The notes beneath the pieces are model-generated. The model was not told the origin of the DNA. It did not search any database and was given only the letters and a program-made list of their open reading frames with translations. A program made the translations under genes and the position numbers. From a virus: a DNA stretch of 20,533 nucleotides. Shown piece after piece: positions 1 through 7,464 of the stretch (positions are counted from its first letter, which is position 1; each line of letters opens with the position of its first letter). The stretch spans positions 1 through 20,533 of the IMG/VR virus record IMGVR_UViG_3300042402_002776; one strand, 5' to 3'.

Positions 1-433
1 CTGGGTCATCGCACCACGGGGTGGCATCGAAACCGAAGACCGATCCGGGGCAGGACTCGATGATTCTTCTCCAAGTCTCGGCTGGCGCATGCTTCGCCTC
101 ATCGACGATCAGGACGGCCTTCTTGGAGAAATCGACTGACTCATGCGGGCACCGGACTTCGACGCGGGAGATGTCTACCCCGGCAGCGATAAGCGCACTG
201 GTTGCCTGATTGCAGGTCTCGCGGGTGGGGGCGAGCCATCCGAAGCTCACATTGGGAAATTTGGTGGCAGCGTGTTTGATGATCGAGGAAGCGATCAGTG
301 TCTTGCCGCATCCTGCTGGTGCGATGATGAGTCCACTGTTGGCAAGCATGGCCCATTCGACCGCTCGTTGCTGGTATGGACGAAGCAGAAATGCTTGCGT
401 CGAAATGGTTTCGGGATGATCTTTGGTCTGCAT
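1..433 (-). CDS. SF2 DEAD/DEAH-type helicase, N-terminal part (runs off window)
   Basis: N-terminal half of a superfamily-2 ATPase/helicase acting on DNA in replication or recombination; the rest lies beyond base 1. Numbering from the alternative upstream ATG at 472, it shows a Q-motif-like LRPYQQ (30-35), Walker A APAGCGKT (51-58), motif Ia-like APTRE (81-85), Walker B LIVDEAKH (121-128) and a motif III-like FDATP (148-152). This order matches ResIII/DEAD-type phage helicases. Motifs IV-VI would be outside the window. The start is ambiguous: ATG at 433, or in-frame ATG at 472, which adds 13 residues and sits directly below the hairpin at 477-504. I give 433 because the A/C-rich stretch before it resembles the leader of the preceding gene. 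The Walker B DEAK instead of DEAH or DEAD is slightly unusual. The gene closes the visible recombination module. Confidence 0.88.
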   Translation of the reverse strand, partial: MQTKDHPETISTQAFLLRPYQQRAVEWAMLANSGLIIAPAGCGKTLIASSIIKHAATKFPNVSFGWLAPTRETCNQATSALIAAGVDISRVEVRCPHESVDFSKKAVLIVDEAKHAPAETWRRIIESCPGSVFGFDATPWCDDP

Positions 434-476
434 AGCGTGTCGTTGCGCTCTGTTTGTTTGTTTTGGACTCATATCA

Positions 477-504
477 CCCCCCGGAGGCTGCACACTCCGG
501 GGGG
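477..504 (+). terminator. Perfect 10-bp hairpin, terminator-like only on the plus strand
   Basis: Bases 477-486 (ccccccggag) pair perfectly with 495-504 (ctccgggggg) around an 8-nt loop. On the plus strand the stem is followed by a T-rich run (ctttgttttat, 505-515), the form of an intrinsic terminator. On the minus strand, where all the genes are, the stem is followed by TGATATGAG with no U-tract, so it should not terminate the operon. It lies between the DUF669-like gene and the helicase, directly in front of a possible helicase ATG (472). It could stop antisense transcription, stabilise or process mRNA, or mask a ribosome-binding site (the G-run would be paired). The structure is certain; its role is inference. 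Confidence 0.5.
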
Positions 505-518
505 CTTTGTTTTATGGG

Positions 519-938
519 TTAGATGGTGTCGATGTCGGACGGCACCTTCTTCATGCGACGAACGCGAAGAGCGATCTGCTCAGCACCGTTCTTGTCGGTG
601 TACTTCTCCTCTTCGAGGACGACGATGAGCGAGAGTCCTACGAAGCCTTGGAGGAATCGGAAGAAGGCTCCGTTGACGCTAAAATCGAACTCGGCCCCAT
701 CATCGATGTTGGCTTCGGTCGCGCTGATGAGGGCTTGAATGCGCCACATCATGGTCTCCTTGAGCAGGAAGCGGTCGCTGATGACCTCACCATTTGCGCC
801 CTTGTAGCGGAGGGTGGCAACGCTGTTGCCGGACTTGTCGAGACCATCATCCTTACAGGAATTGATGACCACGGTGTATTCGCCGGGACCAGCGAACGGC
901 TTAACTTCTGCGGCGGAACGATCAACTTTGAATGTCAT
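519..938 (-). CDS. DUF669-like phage protein (putative ssDNA-binding or recombination accessory)
   Basis: A 139-residue protein with no signal peptide or membrane segment. It opens MTFKVDRS, has a beta-rich GEYTVVI segment (about residues 19-25), a KSG turn, a middle helix-forming part with MMWRIQALISA (63-73), and a basic end RVRRMKKVP (124-132). This layout resembles the DUF669 family, which sits in phage replication/recombination clusters beside RecT/Erf proteins, nucleases and helicases and is often suggested to bind DNA. Here it lies between the exonuclease and the helicase, consistent with that. The assignment rests on overall pattern and context, not on a catalytic motif. Its ATG follows a 24-nt gap with an A/C-rich leader and no clear Shine-Dalgarno sequence. 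Confidence 0.7.
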   Translation of the reverse strand: MTFKVDRSAAEVKPFAGPGEYTVVINSCKDDGLDKSGNSVATLRYKGANGEVISDRFLLKETMMWRIQALISATEANIDDGAEFDFSVNGAFFRFLQGFVGLSLIVVLEEEKYTDKNGAEQIALRVRRMKKVPSDIDTI

Positions 939-962
939 GTGAGTATGTATGTGTTGGTTTGT

Positions 963-1739
963 TTATTCGGACTGACGAGCCGCCCACACGGGCAGCGAAA
1001 GGGATTGGATCTGGGATGAGTAACAGGGCCAAGAGTTGAGTTCTTGGCATTCGATGAATGTCTTGAGCTGCTCATCAATGATGGATTGACCCACATCGAT
1101 GGCCAGTTGATCGAGTTCGTAGCAAGCGACTCCGTAAGGAGCCTCCTTCTCGACTGCGATGAACACGAACCGGTTGATACCGGTGATACGCTGATACCAA
1201 GCGGCTTGAACGTGGTACCGGAACTGAGCGACGGACTTGGCGAAGGCGTTGGCCGATGCGTCCTGGGTGGTCTTGAGGTCTATGATGTAATCACTACCCA
1301 TACCATCGATGCGGGCTTTGACCTCCACACCGTTCCAGTTGTCGAAGTACGAGACCTCGGCCTTGATGCCATTGAGTAGGCCAGAAGCTGCTGGATGAGC
1401 GTGAACCGCAGCGGCTGCTCCGGTGATGTTGTCCCACTGCTCTTGAGGCAGAGGGGTCTTGCCAGAGTCCAGAATGGCTTGCCACGCGGCCTTGCCCTCC
1501 TTGGTGCGTCGATCTCCATCGAACACCGTGTACTGGCCTACGAAGCGATCAGGCTCCAGCACGGCGCAATGAGCGGCGGTACCGAACTCCAGTGCGGGAC
1601 TGGATTCGTTGCGGGTGGTCCCATCCTGCCAAGCGCGGAAGTGAGCGGGCGACTTGCGGAACTGATCGAGACCGGACTTCGAGAGAGCCTTCGTGGCGTG
1701 GTAAACCTCCGCCGCTAAGTTGTAGATGGCATCAGCCAT
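963..1739 (-). CDS. PD-(D/E)XK exonuclease (RecE/DUF3799-like)
   Basis: A 258-residue nuclease of the PD-(D/E)XK fold, expected to resect double-stranded DNA ends so the RecT-like partner can anneal the exposed strand. Visible signatures: a GTAAHCAVL helix (53-61), an EVSYF strand with E128, ARID (142-145) with D145, the catalytic IDLKT (153-157) with D154 and K156, and a following QFRYHVQAAWY segment (172-182) matching the QxxxY region of RecB/RecE-type nucleases. Start chosen at 1739 (MADAIYNL) because GGAGGTG lies about 8 nt upstream; a longer reading from 1757 would add MPRRCP inside the recT-like gene and is unlikely. It overlaps the end of the recT-like gene by 8 nt, which suggests translational coupling. 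Confident of family; direction of degradation is not visible. Confidence 0.9.
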   Translation of the reverse strand: MADAIYNLAAEVYHATKALSKSGLDQFRKSPAHFRAWQDGTTRNESSPALEFGTAAHCAVLEPDRFVGQYTVFDGDRRTKEGKAAWQAILDSGKTPLPQEQWDNITGAAAAVHAHPAASGLLNGIKAEVSYFDNWNGVEVKARIDGMGSDYIIDLKTTQDASANAFAKSVAQFRYHVQAAWYQRITGINRFVFIAVEKEAPYGVACYELDQLAIDVGQSIIDEQLKTFIECQELNSWPCYSSQIQSLSLPVWAARQSE

Positions 1740-2517
1740 TGGACACCTCCGTGGCAACGATCTCGGGGCTGACGATCACCGGCAGCTTGCTGAGGATCAG
1801 GTCAGGCTTGGCGATGTACTTGGAGGCGATGGAGTCATCGAGATCACGGAAGGTCTGACCATCCTTGATTCGACCGGCTTTGAGGAGCAGGGCGTTCACA
1901 TCTTCCTCGCGATCCTCGAACAGGGCTTCGAGCTTTGCGGTGATGTCGAAGCTCTTGGTGGGAGCAGCGGCAACTTCGGTGACTGCGGGCTGGAAGTCTT
2001 CAGTCTCTTCCGGCGTGTAGATACCGGCGACGACTTCAGGAGCCAGCATGCGAATGGCTTTGGAGATGCATCGAGCGCGGAGCATTGCACCCGGATCTTT
2101 GGCCCACCCGGAACCCGGCTTGGCGGGGAGGAGCTGAGCGAGCTTCGCATCCTCGACCGAGAACCCGATCTCGCAGGAATTGCCGTCATAGGTCCAGAGT
2201 GCGATGGCAGCGCGGCTATCGAACTGCTTCCAGACAACCTTGCCACCACGGGCGCGGTAACCGGCCAGCATGGCATCGCTCCTCATAGAGAGGGAGCCAT
2301 TGATGATGTGATACTCTCTCTTGAAATCGAACGGGGTCTTCTTCTCGGCGGCGCATTGCCACGCGATTAGCTTACCCTGTTCGACCTTGGTGCATCCCAG
2401 CATTCCGCTGGCTGCGATCCACTCGCCCATCTTCTCGATGGCGGTGATGGGGTCACCGATCTTGGCGTACATTTCGCCAGAGTCGGTCTGTTGCGTTGTC
2501 GTTGCTATTGCATTCAT
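1732..2517 (-). CDS. recT: RecT-family single-strand DNA annealing protein
   Basis: A 261-residue phage recombinase that would coat and anneal complementary single strands, partnered with the exonuclease just downstream. Visible features: an AMLAGYRARGGKVVWKQFD segment (82-100) and the family's conserved WAKDPGAMLRARCISKAIR-MLAPEVVAGIYTPEE block (138-171), where tryptophan, the MLRAR helix and the AP-E-AGIYTPEE end are typical of RecT/DUF1071-like annealing proteins. The C-terminal third (from about 190) is charged and helical, and ends with IVATEVSNG. Start at ATG 2517, which overlaps the stop of the HTH gene as ATGA. A longer reading up to 2691 would run through the HTH gene in another frame and gives atypical sequence. 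The pairing with a nuclease strongly supports the call. Confidence 0.92.
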   Translation of the reverse strand: MNAIATTTQQTDSGEMYAKIGDPITAIEKMGEWIAASGMLGCTKVEQGKLIAWQCAAEKKTPFDFKREYHIINGSLSMRSDAMLAGYRARGGKVVWKQFDSRAAIALWTYDGNSCEIGFSVEDAKLAQLLPAKPGSGWAKDPGAMLRARCISKAIRMLAPEVVAGIYTPEETEDFQPAVTEVAAAPTKSFDITAKLEALFEDREEDVNALLLKAGRIKDGQTFRDLDDSIASKYIAKPDLILSKLPVIVSPEIVATEVSNG

Positions 2518-2687
2518 TGTGGGTTTTGTCGGAGGAGTTCCTCGATTACATCGGAGCGGACACGGATAGTGCGCTTCGTGGCTTTCATAGCCGGAAGTTT
2601 TCCTGACCGAATCCACCGCCTTACCGTCTCGGGATGAGTCCCGAGAGCCGAGGCGATCTCTTGGACGGTTAGAAGTTTTACGCTCAC
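2514..2687 (-). CDS. Excisionase/MerR-type helix-turn-helix DNA-binding protein
   Basis: A 57-residue DNA-binding protein of the HTH_17/excisionase kind. LLTVQEIASALG (5-16) forms the first helices, THPETVRRWIRSGKLPA (17-33) the recognition helix and wing, and IRVRSDVIEELL (41-52) the closing helix. Such proteins act as excisionases or small regulators; no integrase is in the window, so a regulator of the recombination module is as likely. It is the first gene of that module and overlaps recT by 4 nt (ATGA). Start is uncertain: GTG at 2687 begins just ahead of the domain; TTG at 2714 would add nine residues, but that TTG would sit within a candidate promoter. No clear Shine-Dalgarno sequence is seen for either. 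Confidence 0.82.
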   Translation of the reverse strand: MSVKLLTVQEIASALGTHPETVRRWIRSGKLPAMKATKRTIRVRSDVIEELLRQNPQ

Positions 2688-2694
2688 GCAAGCG

Positions 2695-2722
2695 AATGTA
2701 GCCGCGTGTTGCAAACTGTCGA
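2695..2722 (-). promoter_or_regulatory. Candidate sigma70-type promoter before the HTH-recT module
   Basis: Read on the minus strand, TCGACA (2722-2717) differs from TTGACA at one position, and TACATT (2700-2695) matches TATAAT at four of six, with a 16-nt spacer. It falls in the junction between the 1573-residue virion gene and the HTH gene, the one place where structural genes give way to recombination genes. Transcription would begin almost at the GTG at 2687, giving a leaderless or near-leaderless message. Matches this good arise by chance, so this is only a candidate. Confidence 0.3.
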
Positions 2723-2740
2723 GAGAAATCTTTTGGGAAT

Positions 2741-5700
2741 TTACTCGGACGGTTGCTGGAACCCTCGGCGGGCTGAGATTGGCGTGAGGGTTTGGCCGGA
2801 TTCTCGCAGTTCCTTGAGGAATCGATACTTACCGATTTCCGCGCCTTTGTCGTAGGCTTGGTTCAGGAGTTTGATGCGAGCATCATCGCCGTTCTGCTGG
2901 TATGCACCGCTCAGATAGGCGCGTTCGGCAAGGCTTCTACGCCAGAATCCAACGAGCTGAGTGTACCGGTCATACTGCTCAGGGGTGAGGCGTTCGTACG
3001 TCTTGTTTCCGTAGGTAATCTTCGGGTTCGGAACAGAAGGAATCGCCTTGTTATCAGCGGTCCTACGCCATGTGGAGTAGATCGAGGAATTGAGAGGATC
3101 GGCATCGATCTCGCGGCTCTTGGATGCGCTGAGAAGATTGTAGGCCCAAGGATTCTCGCTCTTAGGAGTCTGGCGCACAGGCTCTCCCCACAGATCGCGG
3201 CGCACGGGCATCGCATTCGGATCTTTGGTTCCTGGGATTTGCAGGCCAAGAGAAGCGAATCGTTGATTCAGCTCGTTTGTGGTATCCTTGATGAACCCTT
3301 CGTTTCCAATCGCAGGAAGATACTCGCGTTGAGACCTGCGGATTACGCCAAGAATCGCGGGAGCCACCGGGGAAGCGGCAGTCACTGCGAGGTTCTTGAT
3401 CCACCGGTCAAGTGAGTTGCCAGACTCTTCAGACATCAGCTTAATGAAATCGCTGGTTCCTTTGAGGAACTGCTGGTTCATCACGAAGTTGATGCCAGAC
3501 AGAGCCGCGCCCTTTCCAAGCGACAAGAAATCAGGGTCATCATTCGGGCTGCGCTCCTGCAATCGCTTAGCCGATCCCACCATCAGACCAATCGCTCCAC
3601 TTGTCCCCAATGCCGAGAGATCTTTGACGGTATCACCTGGCTTGAACGTGGGATCTTCGCCGCGAACCAAGCGTCTCAACCCGCTGACGTTAAGAGTACC
3701 AGGAGGCATCACACCACCAGATTTGGCCAACTCGCGAGCCTTGTTCGTTTCGCCGGGGGTATCGAGATTGGGGGTGATGACACCCTTGTCGTAGAGGTAG
3801 GCGTATGCTCCACCAACCATCGTTCCAACGATGAGTCGGCCAACAGCAATGTTTCGCTGACGAGGGGTCAGGTTTTTCCAGTTGAAACCTTGAAGCAAAG
3901 CAGCGGGTGTGAATTGCATCGTTTCAGCAACCACATTGATCGGTGTTTTCTGGAACAACGAAATAAGGCGATACGGAATGTATCCAGCAGGACCAGCCTC
4001 TTCCTTAATGAATCGGTTGATTCCAGCAACCATTCGAGTTCCAAAGTTTTCCTGTTGGAACACCGATTTGGCTGATTCGTGTTCGATCAACCCGAGATCG
4101 TCTGGCGTGAATCCGCGCTGACCAGCAGCACTGGCTTCATCGCTGATTGCCATGAGCTTAGGATCACGAGTGGCCAACTTGATTTGAGCCTCGGTCAATC
4201 CACGCTGTCGCCCAATCTCAGCGATGATTCTCGCTCGATCAGCAGAGCGGAATGGAACGTCAGTAGCTTGGCTCAACCTGAGGAATACGTCGGGAATTGC
4301 TCCAAGCGTTGCCTCTACCAAGTTCCTCGCAATGGGAGCATCTGGATATTTTCCGGACATCGCATCGAACAGGTTTCCCCATGCGCGTGTGAAATTGAGT
4401 GGATTGCCAATGTCGGTGCCAAGTTCATACGGCATGGCACTGGAACCTTTGAGCAGCACTTTCTTGGCTTGTGGAAGAGAGTTTCCAAACGCCTTGATCC
4501 GATCAAGTGTGCGGGCGCGGATGTTGTAGCTGTTGTTCTTGTTTCCAGACAACGCCATGTCAATCCCGCTTGCCGTAACATCAGCAAGCTCTCTCAACGG
4601 AATGTTGATCGTGTTTCCAACAACATTCCTGATGATGGAAATCGGAGACATCACCGAACCTTGAACCATTGAGATGAACAGATCGGTGGCTGTGGATGGA
4701 TTGAGTCGCGCAATCTGCTCGTTCAACGCAACGTCAGATTCCGATTTCAACGCATCGGCCATGTCCAGAAGACCGGAGTTTACCTTGATGCCGTTGATGT
4801 CGTTTTTGTTTACCGCATCCTTGAGCTTGATTTCAGCGCGTTTCACAGCATCGACTGAACCTCGATACTGATCCATTGAATCGCCCAGTTTCGTGGCCTG
4901 TTCAGGAGTGAGCTTTCTGCCACGCTCATCCATCGACTTTGCAACGAGCTGAATAACACCTTCGCGAGAAGCAGACTTGAGCAGCTTGAACTGGTTGATG
5001 AGCTGACCCCAAGTGGTTCCGCTTTCTGCCAATTTCAACGAAAGATCAATCGCCTCCTGAGTGCGTCCTTCATTCAAATACCGATTGAACAGCTCCATCC
5101 CAGAAGCAACACGAGTATTTGACTTTGCATTACCAATGTCAGCGTTGAGCTGATCAGGGGTCATCATTGATGCCTGTTCAACCACCTGATCAACATTTTG
5201 CTGCAAATATGAAGCGCGAGGAGATTTTGCGACCGCTTCTCGGATCACAGGGGGAACACCAGGAGCGGCTGCAACGCGCTCAGCGAACGCACGAGGCTCC
5301 ATCTTGGGAGGAGCTTGTATGGCAGATTGGCGTTCAATGGTGAGAGAGAGTTGGTTTGAGAACTCATTCTCGTCGAACTTCTCTTTGAAGTTCTGTTGGG
5401 CATAACGAAGACCAGCGGCAACACCATCGGCCACGCTTCCTCCAGCGCGGATGACTGCTTGAGCCACCGACAGAGCCCCGTTCCAAGCCGCGCCCATGAG
5501 TTGAGGGAACGGGTTTGCACCGACACCGGGTTCAATTTCAGCACGGAGTCCTTCGAGCCTCTGAGCAACGGTTTCAGCTTTCTGTCGGAACTTGCCTTGG
5601 GTTTCTTCCAACGCCTTGTTCCAGACTTCATTGAAAATAGTTTCCTCGGCAACAGGTAGGCCAACCTCCTTGCGACCGATTCCAATGGCCTGCTCAACCT

Positions 5701-7462
5701 TCTTGCGGGTAACTCTTGCGGGTTCTCCTTGAGCGGCACCAGATTCAAGCGTTTCCGCAACAGCCTCCGCAGCGAGTCGTGTGTCCCTTTCCTTCAATGC
5801 TCGGCTCAGTTTCTGATCAATTGTTTCAAGAGGTGTTGAGGTAGCGGCAGCAGCTTGTTGTTCAGCAGCAATGCGTTCATCACGAGCGCGGAGCCGTTCA
5901 GCGAGAATATCTTCAGTGGATCGAAGAGCGGTTCCTTCAGGTGCAGGAGCAACTTCAGCTTCCCGTGGAGGAATCATTCCCCCCTCTCTAGGGGCGGGTC
6001 TTTCTACCGTAAATTCAGGAGTGATGATTTCACCGGAACGAACAGGTTCAGCCGGAAACTCTGGAGTTGGTTCTCCGCGCATGAGTTCCTCGGCTGAAAA
6101 CTGTCGTCGGCCAATGGCTTCTCGAATTGCTGCGGCTCTTTCACGAAGTGCCTGACGCTCAGCGGATCGTTGAGCCTGAGCTTGCTCAGCAGTTCTGAGT
6201 GGTGTTCCGGCACTAGCGGCTTCACTTTCTAACGCCTTCTGTTCTTCGGCAGCAATACGTTCGTCGCGGGCGCGAAGACGTTCAGCTAGTATTTGATCCT
6301 GAGTACGAAGTGTCTCAGGAGCTTCCTGAATCACCTGTTCAACAGGAAGTCGTCCCCCTTCAACTTGAGCGCGAGGACCTTCTCCAATCACTTCTGGTTG
6401 ATAGATGAACGGCTCATCGGGATTCATCTCAGCAATCAGTTCTCGGAACTGAGTCTTGAGATCACGCACCGGAACGATGCGATCCATCTGATCAATGAGT
6501 CCACTGACTTGGCCAATGGCTTCCCCAACGGTCTGTTTTCGAGAAGCAAGGTTATCAAGCACATCAGCTTGAGTTACACCTTTCCCGCGCATGCCAAACG
6601 AGCGGGCCACTTGAGTGCCAAGACCGGCTGCGAAGAGAGTTCCGATAGCCGCTTCGTATGAAGCCTTGAGCTTCTGCTCTGGAGTAGCTTCTGGATCAGC
6701 GATGGTCTGCAATGCAACACCGGTTGATTCAGCGGCACCACGGGTTACCTCGGGAGCAAGAACAGCGGGGATGGCTTGGCCAACTTGCTCAGTTGCGCGA
6801 GCCGCCTCTCCAGCGCGAGTGAGATCCGCAATCTGTGCAGCGCGAGCAGCAGAAGGGGCTGTGGCTTCAGCAAATGACTCAGTGGCAGCAGCAACAGATC
6901 TTGGAATTCGAGCAGCTTCTCCAGCGGCTCCAGCAATCCCAAGAGTCATCAGGTTCATCGGAGACAGAAGGTCAGCGGCAACTTGGCCCGCCACTTCCCC
7001 CGCCGGACGAGTCACTGATTCTGGAACAGCCCGAAGTCCTGGAGTAACAATCCTTGCAATGTCAGCGGCTTTTGCGCCTAGAGACGCTCCCAATTCACGC
7101 TTCTCAGGAGAAGCTGACAAGAGGGCCATGATGCCTTCCTTGTCGATACGAGATGCACCTTCGAGCATTCCCTGCTTTGGCTCACCACCAGTGACCTGCT
7201 GGATGGTTCTTCCAACGGTCGCAAGATCTTGCGGCATTGGAGTTCCAAACGCAAAAGGAGCGGCAATACGGGCGAATGCCGGAGCGACCGATTTGGCCTT
7301 CTCGTACAGGCTTGGTGGTGCCTCAAGAACTGGAGCATTCGGATACTTTTGTTTACCAGCAAAAGCGAACGCCTTATTTATATCCTCTTGAGTGGGGTCT
7401 TTATCGCCTTCCAATTCAAGAGTAACACCAGTAGCATCATTGGTGATCTGATAGATAGGCAT
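2741..7462 (-). CDS. Giant internal virion / DNA-ejection protein (T7 gp16-like in position)
   Basis: A 1573-residue protein, the largest gene here, last in the structural block. It opens with a short beta segment and a DPTQEDINKAFAFAG stretch (22-36) of the type seen at the N-termini of large phage internal proteins. Residues ~180-290 are Ala-rich helix; ~385-600 are highly charged, Pro/Glu-rich and coiled-coil-like with a duplicated ILAERLRARDERIAAE motif. Residues ~900-1190 include SPISIIRNVVGNTIN, a pattern recurring in large phage virion proteins. One clear hydrophobic segment lies at about 1207-1226 (RLIVGTMVGGAYAYLY). The C-terminus is polar with RRDLWGEPV and NPWAYNLLS. I see no lysozyme or transglycosylase motif. 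T7 gp16 (1318 residues) occupies the same position and helps DNA cross the envelope; that role is inferred from size, place and composition. ATG 7462 lacks a clear Shine-Dalgarno sequence. Confidence 0.75.
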   Translation of the reverse strand: MPIYQITNDATGVTLELEGDKDPTQEDINKAFAFAGKQKYPNAPVLEAPPSLYEKAKSVAPAFARIAAPFAFGTPMPQDLATVGRTIQQVTGGEPKQGMLEGASRIDKEGIMALLSASPEKRELGASLGAKAADIARIVTPGLRAVPESVTRPAGEVAGQVAADLLSPMNLMTLGIAGAAGEAARIPRSVAAATESFAEATAPSAARAAQIADLTRAGEAARATEQVGQAIPAVLAPEVTRGAAESTGVALQTIADPEATPEQKLKASYEAAIGTLFAAGLGTQVARSFGMRGKGVTQADVLDNLASRKQTVGEAIGQVSGLIDQMDRIVPVRDLKTQFRELIAEMNPDEPFIYQPEVIGEGPRAQVEGGRLPVEQVIQEAPETLRTQDQILAERLRARDERIAAEEQKALESEAASAGTPLRTAEQAQAQRSAERQALRERAAAIREAIGRRQFSAEELMRGEPTPEFPAEPVRSGEIITPEFTVERPAPREGGMIPPREAEVAPAPEGTALRSTEDILAERLRARDERIAAEQQAAAATSTPLETIDQKLSRALKERDTRLAAEAVAETLESGAAQGEPARVTRKKVEQAIGIGRKEVGLPVAEETIFNEVWNKALEETQGKFRQKAETVAQRLEGLRAEIEPGVGANPFPQLMGAAWNGALSVAQAVIRAGGSVADGVAAGLRYAQQNFKEKFDENEFSNQLSLTIERQSAIQAPPKMEPRAFAERVAAAPGVPPVIREAVAKSPRASYLQQNVDQVVEQASMMTPDQLNADIGNAKSNTRVASGMELFNRYLNEGRTQEAIDLSLKLAESGTTWGQLINQFKLLKSASREGVIQLVAKSMDERGRKLTPEQATKLGDSMDQYRGSVDAVKRAEIKLKDAVNKNDINGIKVNSGLLDMADALKSESDVALNEQIARLNPSTATDLFISMVQGSVMSPISIIRNVVGNTINIPLRELADVTASGIDMALSGNKNNSYNIRARTLDRIKAFGNSLPQAKKVLLKGSSAMPYELGTDIGNPLNFTRAWGNLFDAMSGKYPDAPIARNLVEATLGAIPDVFLRLSQATDVPFRSADRARIIAEIGRQRGLTEAQIKLATRDPKLMAISDEASAAGQRGFTPDDLGLIEHESAKSVFQQENFGTRMVAGINRFIKEEAGPAGYIPYRLISLFQKTPINVVAETMQFTPAALLQGFNWKNLTPRQRNIAVGRLIVGTMVGGAYAYLYDKGVITPNLDTPGETNKARELAKSGGVMPPGTLNVSGLRRLVRGEDPTFKPGDTVKDLSALGTSGAIGLMVGSAKRLQERSPNDDPDFLSLGKGAALSGINFVMNQQFLKGTSDFIKLMSEESGNSLDRWIKNLAVTAASPVAPAILGVIRRSQREYLPAIGNEGFIKDTTNELNQRFASLGLQIPGTKDPNAMPVRRDLWGEPVRQTPKSENPWAYNLLSASKSREIDADPLNSSIYSTWRRTADNKAIPSVPNPKITYGNKTYERLTPEQYDRYTQLVGFWRRSLAERAYLSGAYQQNGDDARIKLLNQAYDKGAEIGKYRFLKELRESGQTLTPISARRGFQQPSE
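5855..5911 (-). repeat. Copy B of duplicated ILAERLRARDERIAAE motif
   Basis: Encodes DILAERLRARDERIAAEQQ, about 125 residues after copy A in the same protein. The core is identical to copy A at protein level and diverged at silent sites. Downstream the context is again Ala/Thr-rich and ends TPL, so the duplicated unit is longer than the identical core. Confidence 0.85.
6239..6295 (-). repeat. Copy A of duplicated ILAERLRARDERIAAE motif
   Basis: Nineteen codons inside the 1573-residue gene encode QILAERLRARDERIAAEEQ. The 16-residue core is identical to copy B at 5855-5911, though nine of the sixteen codons differ silently. It is followed by a similar Ala/Thr-rich spacer ending TPL. It is probably a repeated amphipathic helix of a coiled coil. 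Confidence 0.85.
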
Positions 7463-7464
7463 AA

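Noticed and set aside
477-515. Intrinsic terminator for the minus-strand operon
   Set aside because: In the minus direction, the stem is followed by TGATATGAG, with no U-tract.
423-1019. Plus-strand open frame of 198 codons
   Set aside because: It runs antisense to the DUF669-like gene, crosses the hairpin and shows no family pattern; the minus-strand frame has the recognisable features.
1726-2370. Plus-strand open frame of 214 codons
   Set aside because: Antisense to recT, with no motif; explained by codon bias of the real gene.
1732-2691. Longer reading (319 residues) of recT
   Set aside because: The extra 58 residues are a shadow of the HTH gene; ATG 2517 overlaps its stop as ATGA.
6615-7391. 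Plus-strand open frame of 258 codons, Ala/Ser/Arg-rich
   Set aside because: Mirror of the Ala-rich helical N-terminus of the giant virion protein; low-complexity composition and no start signal.
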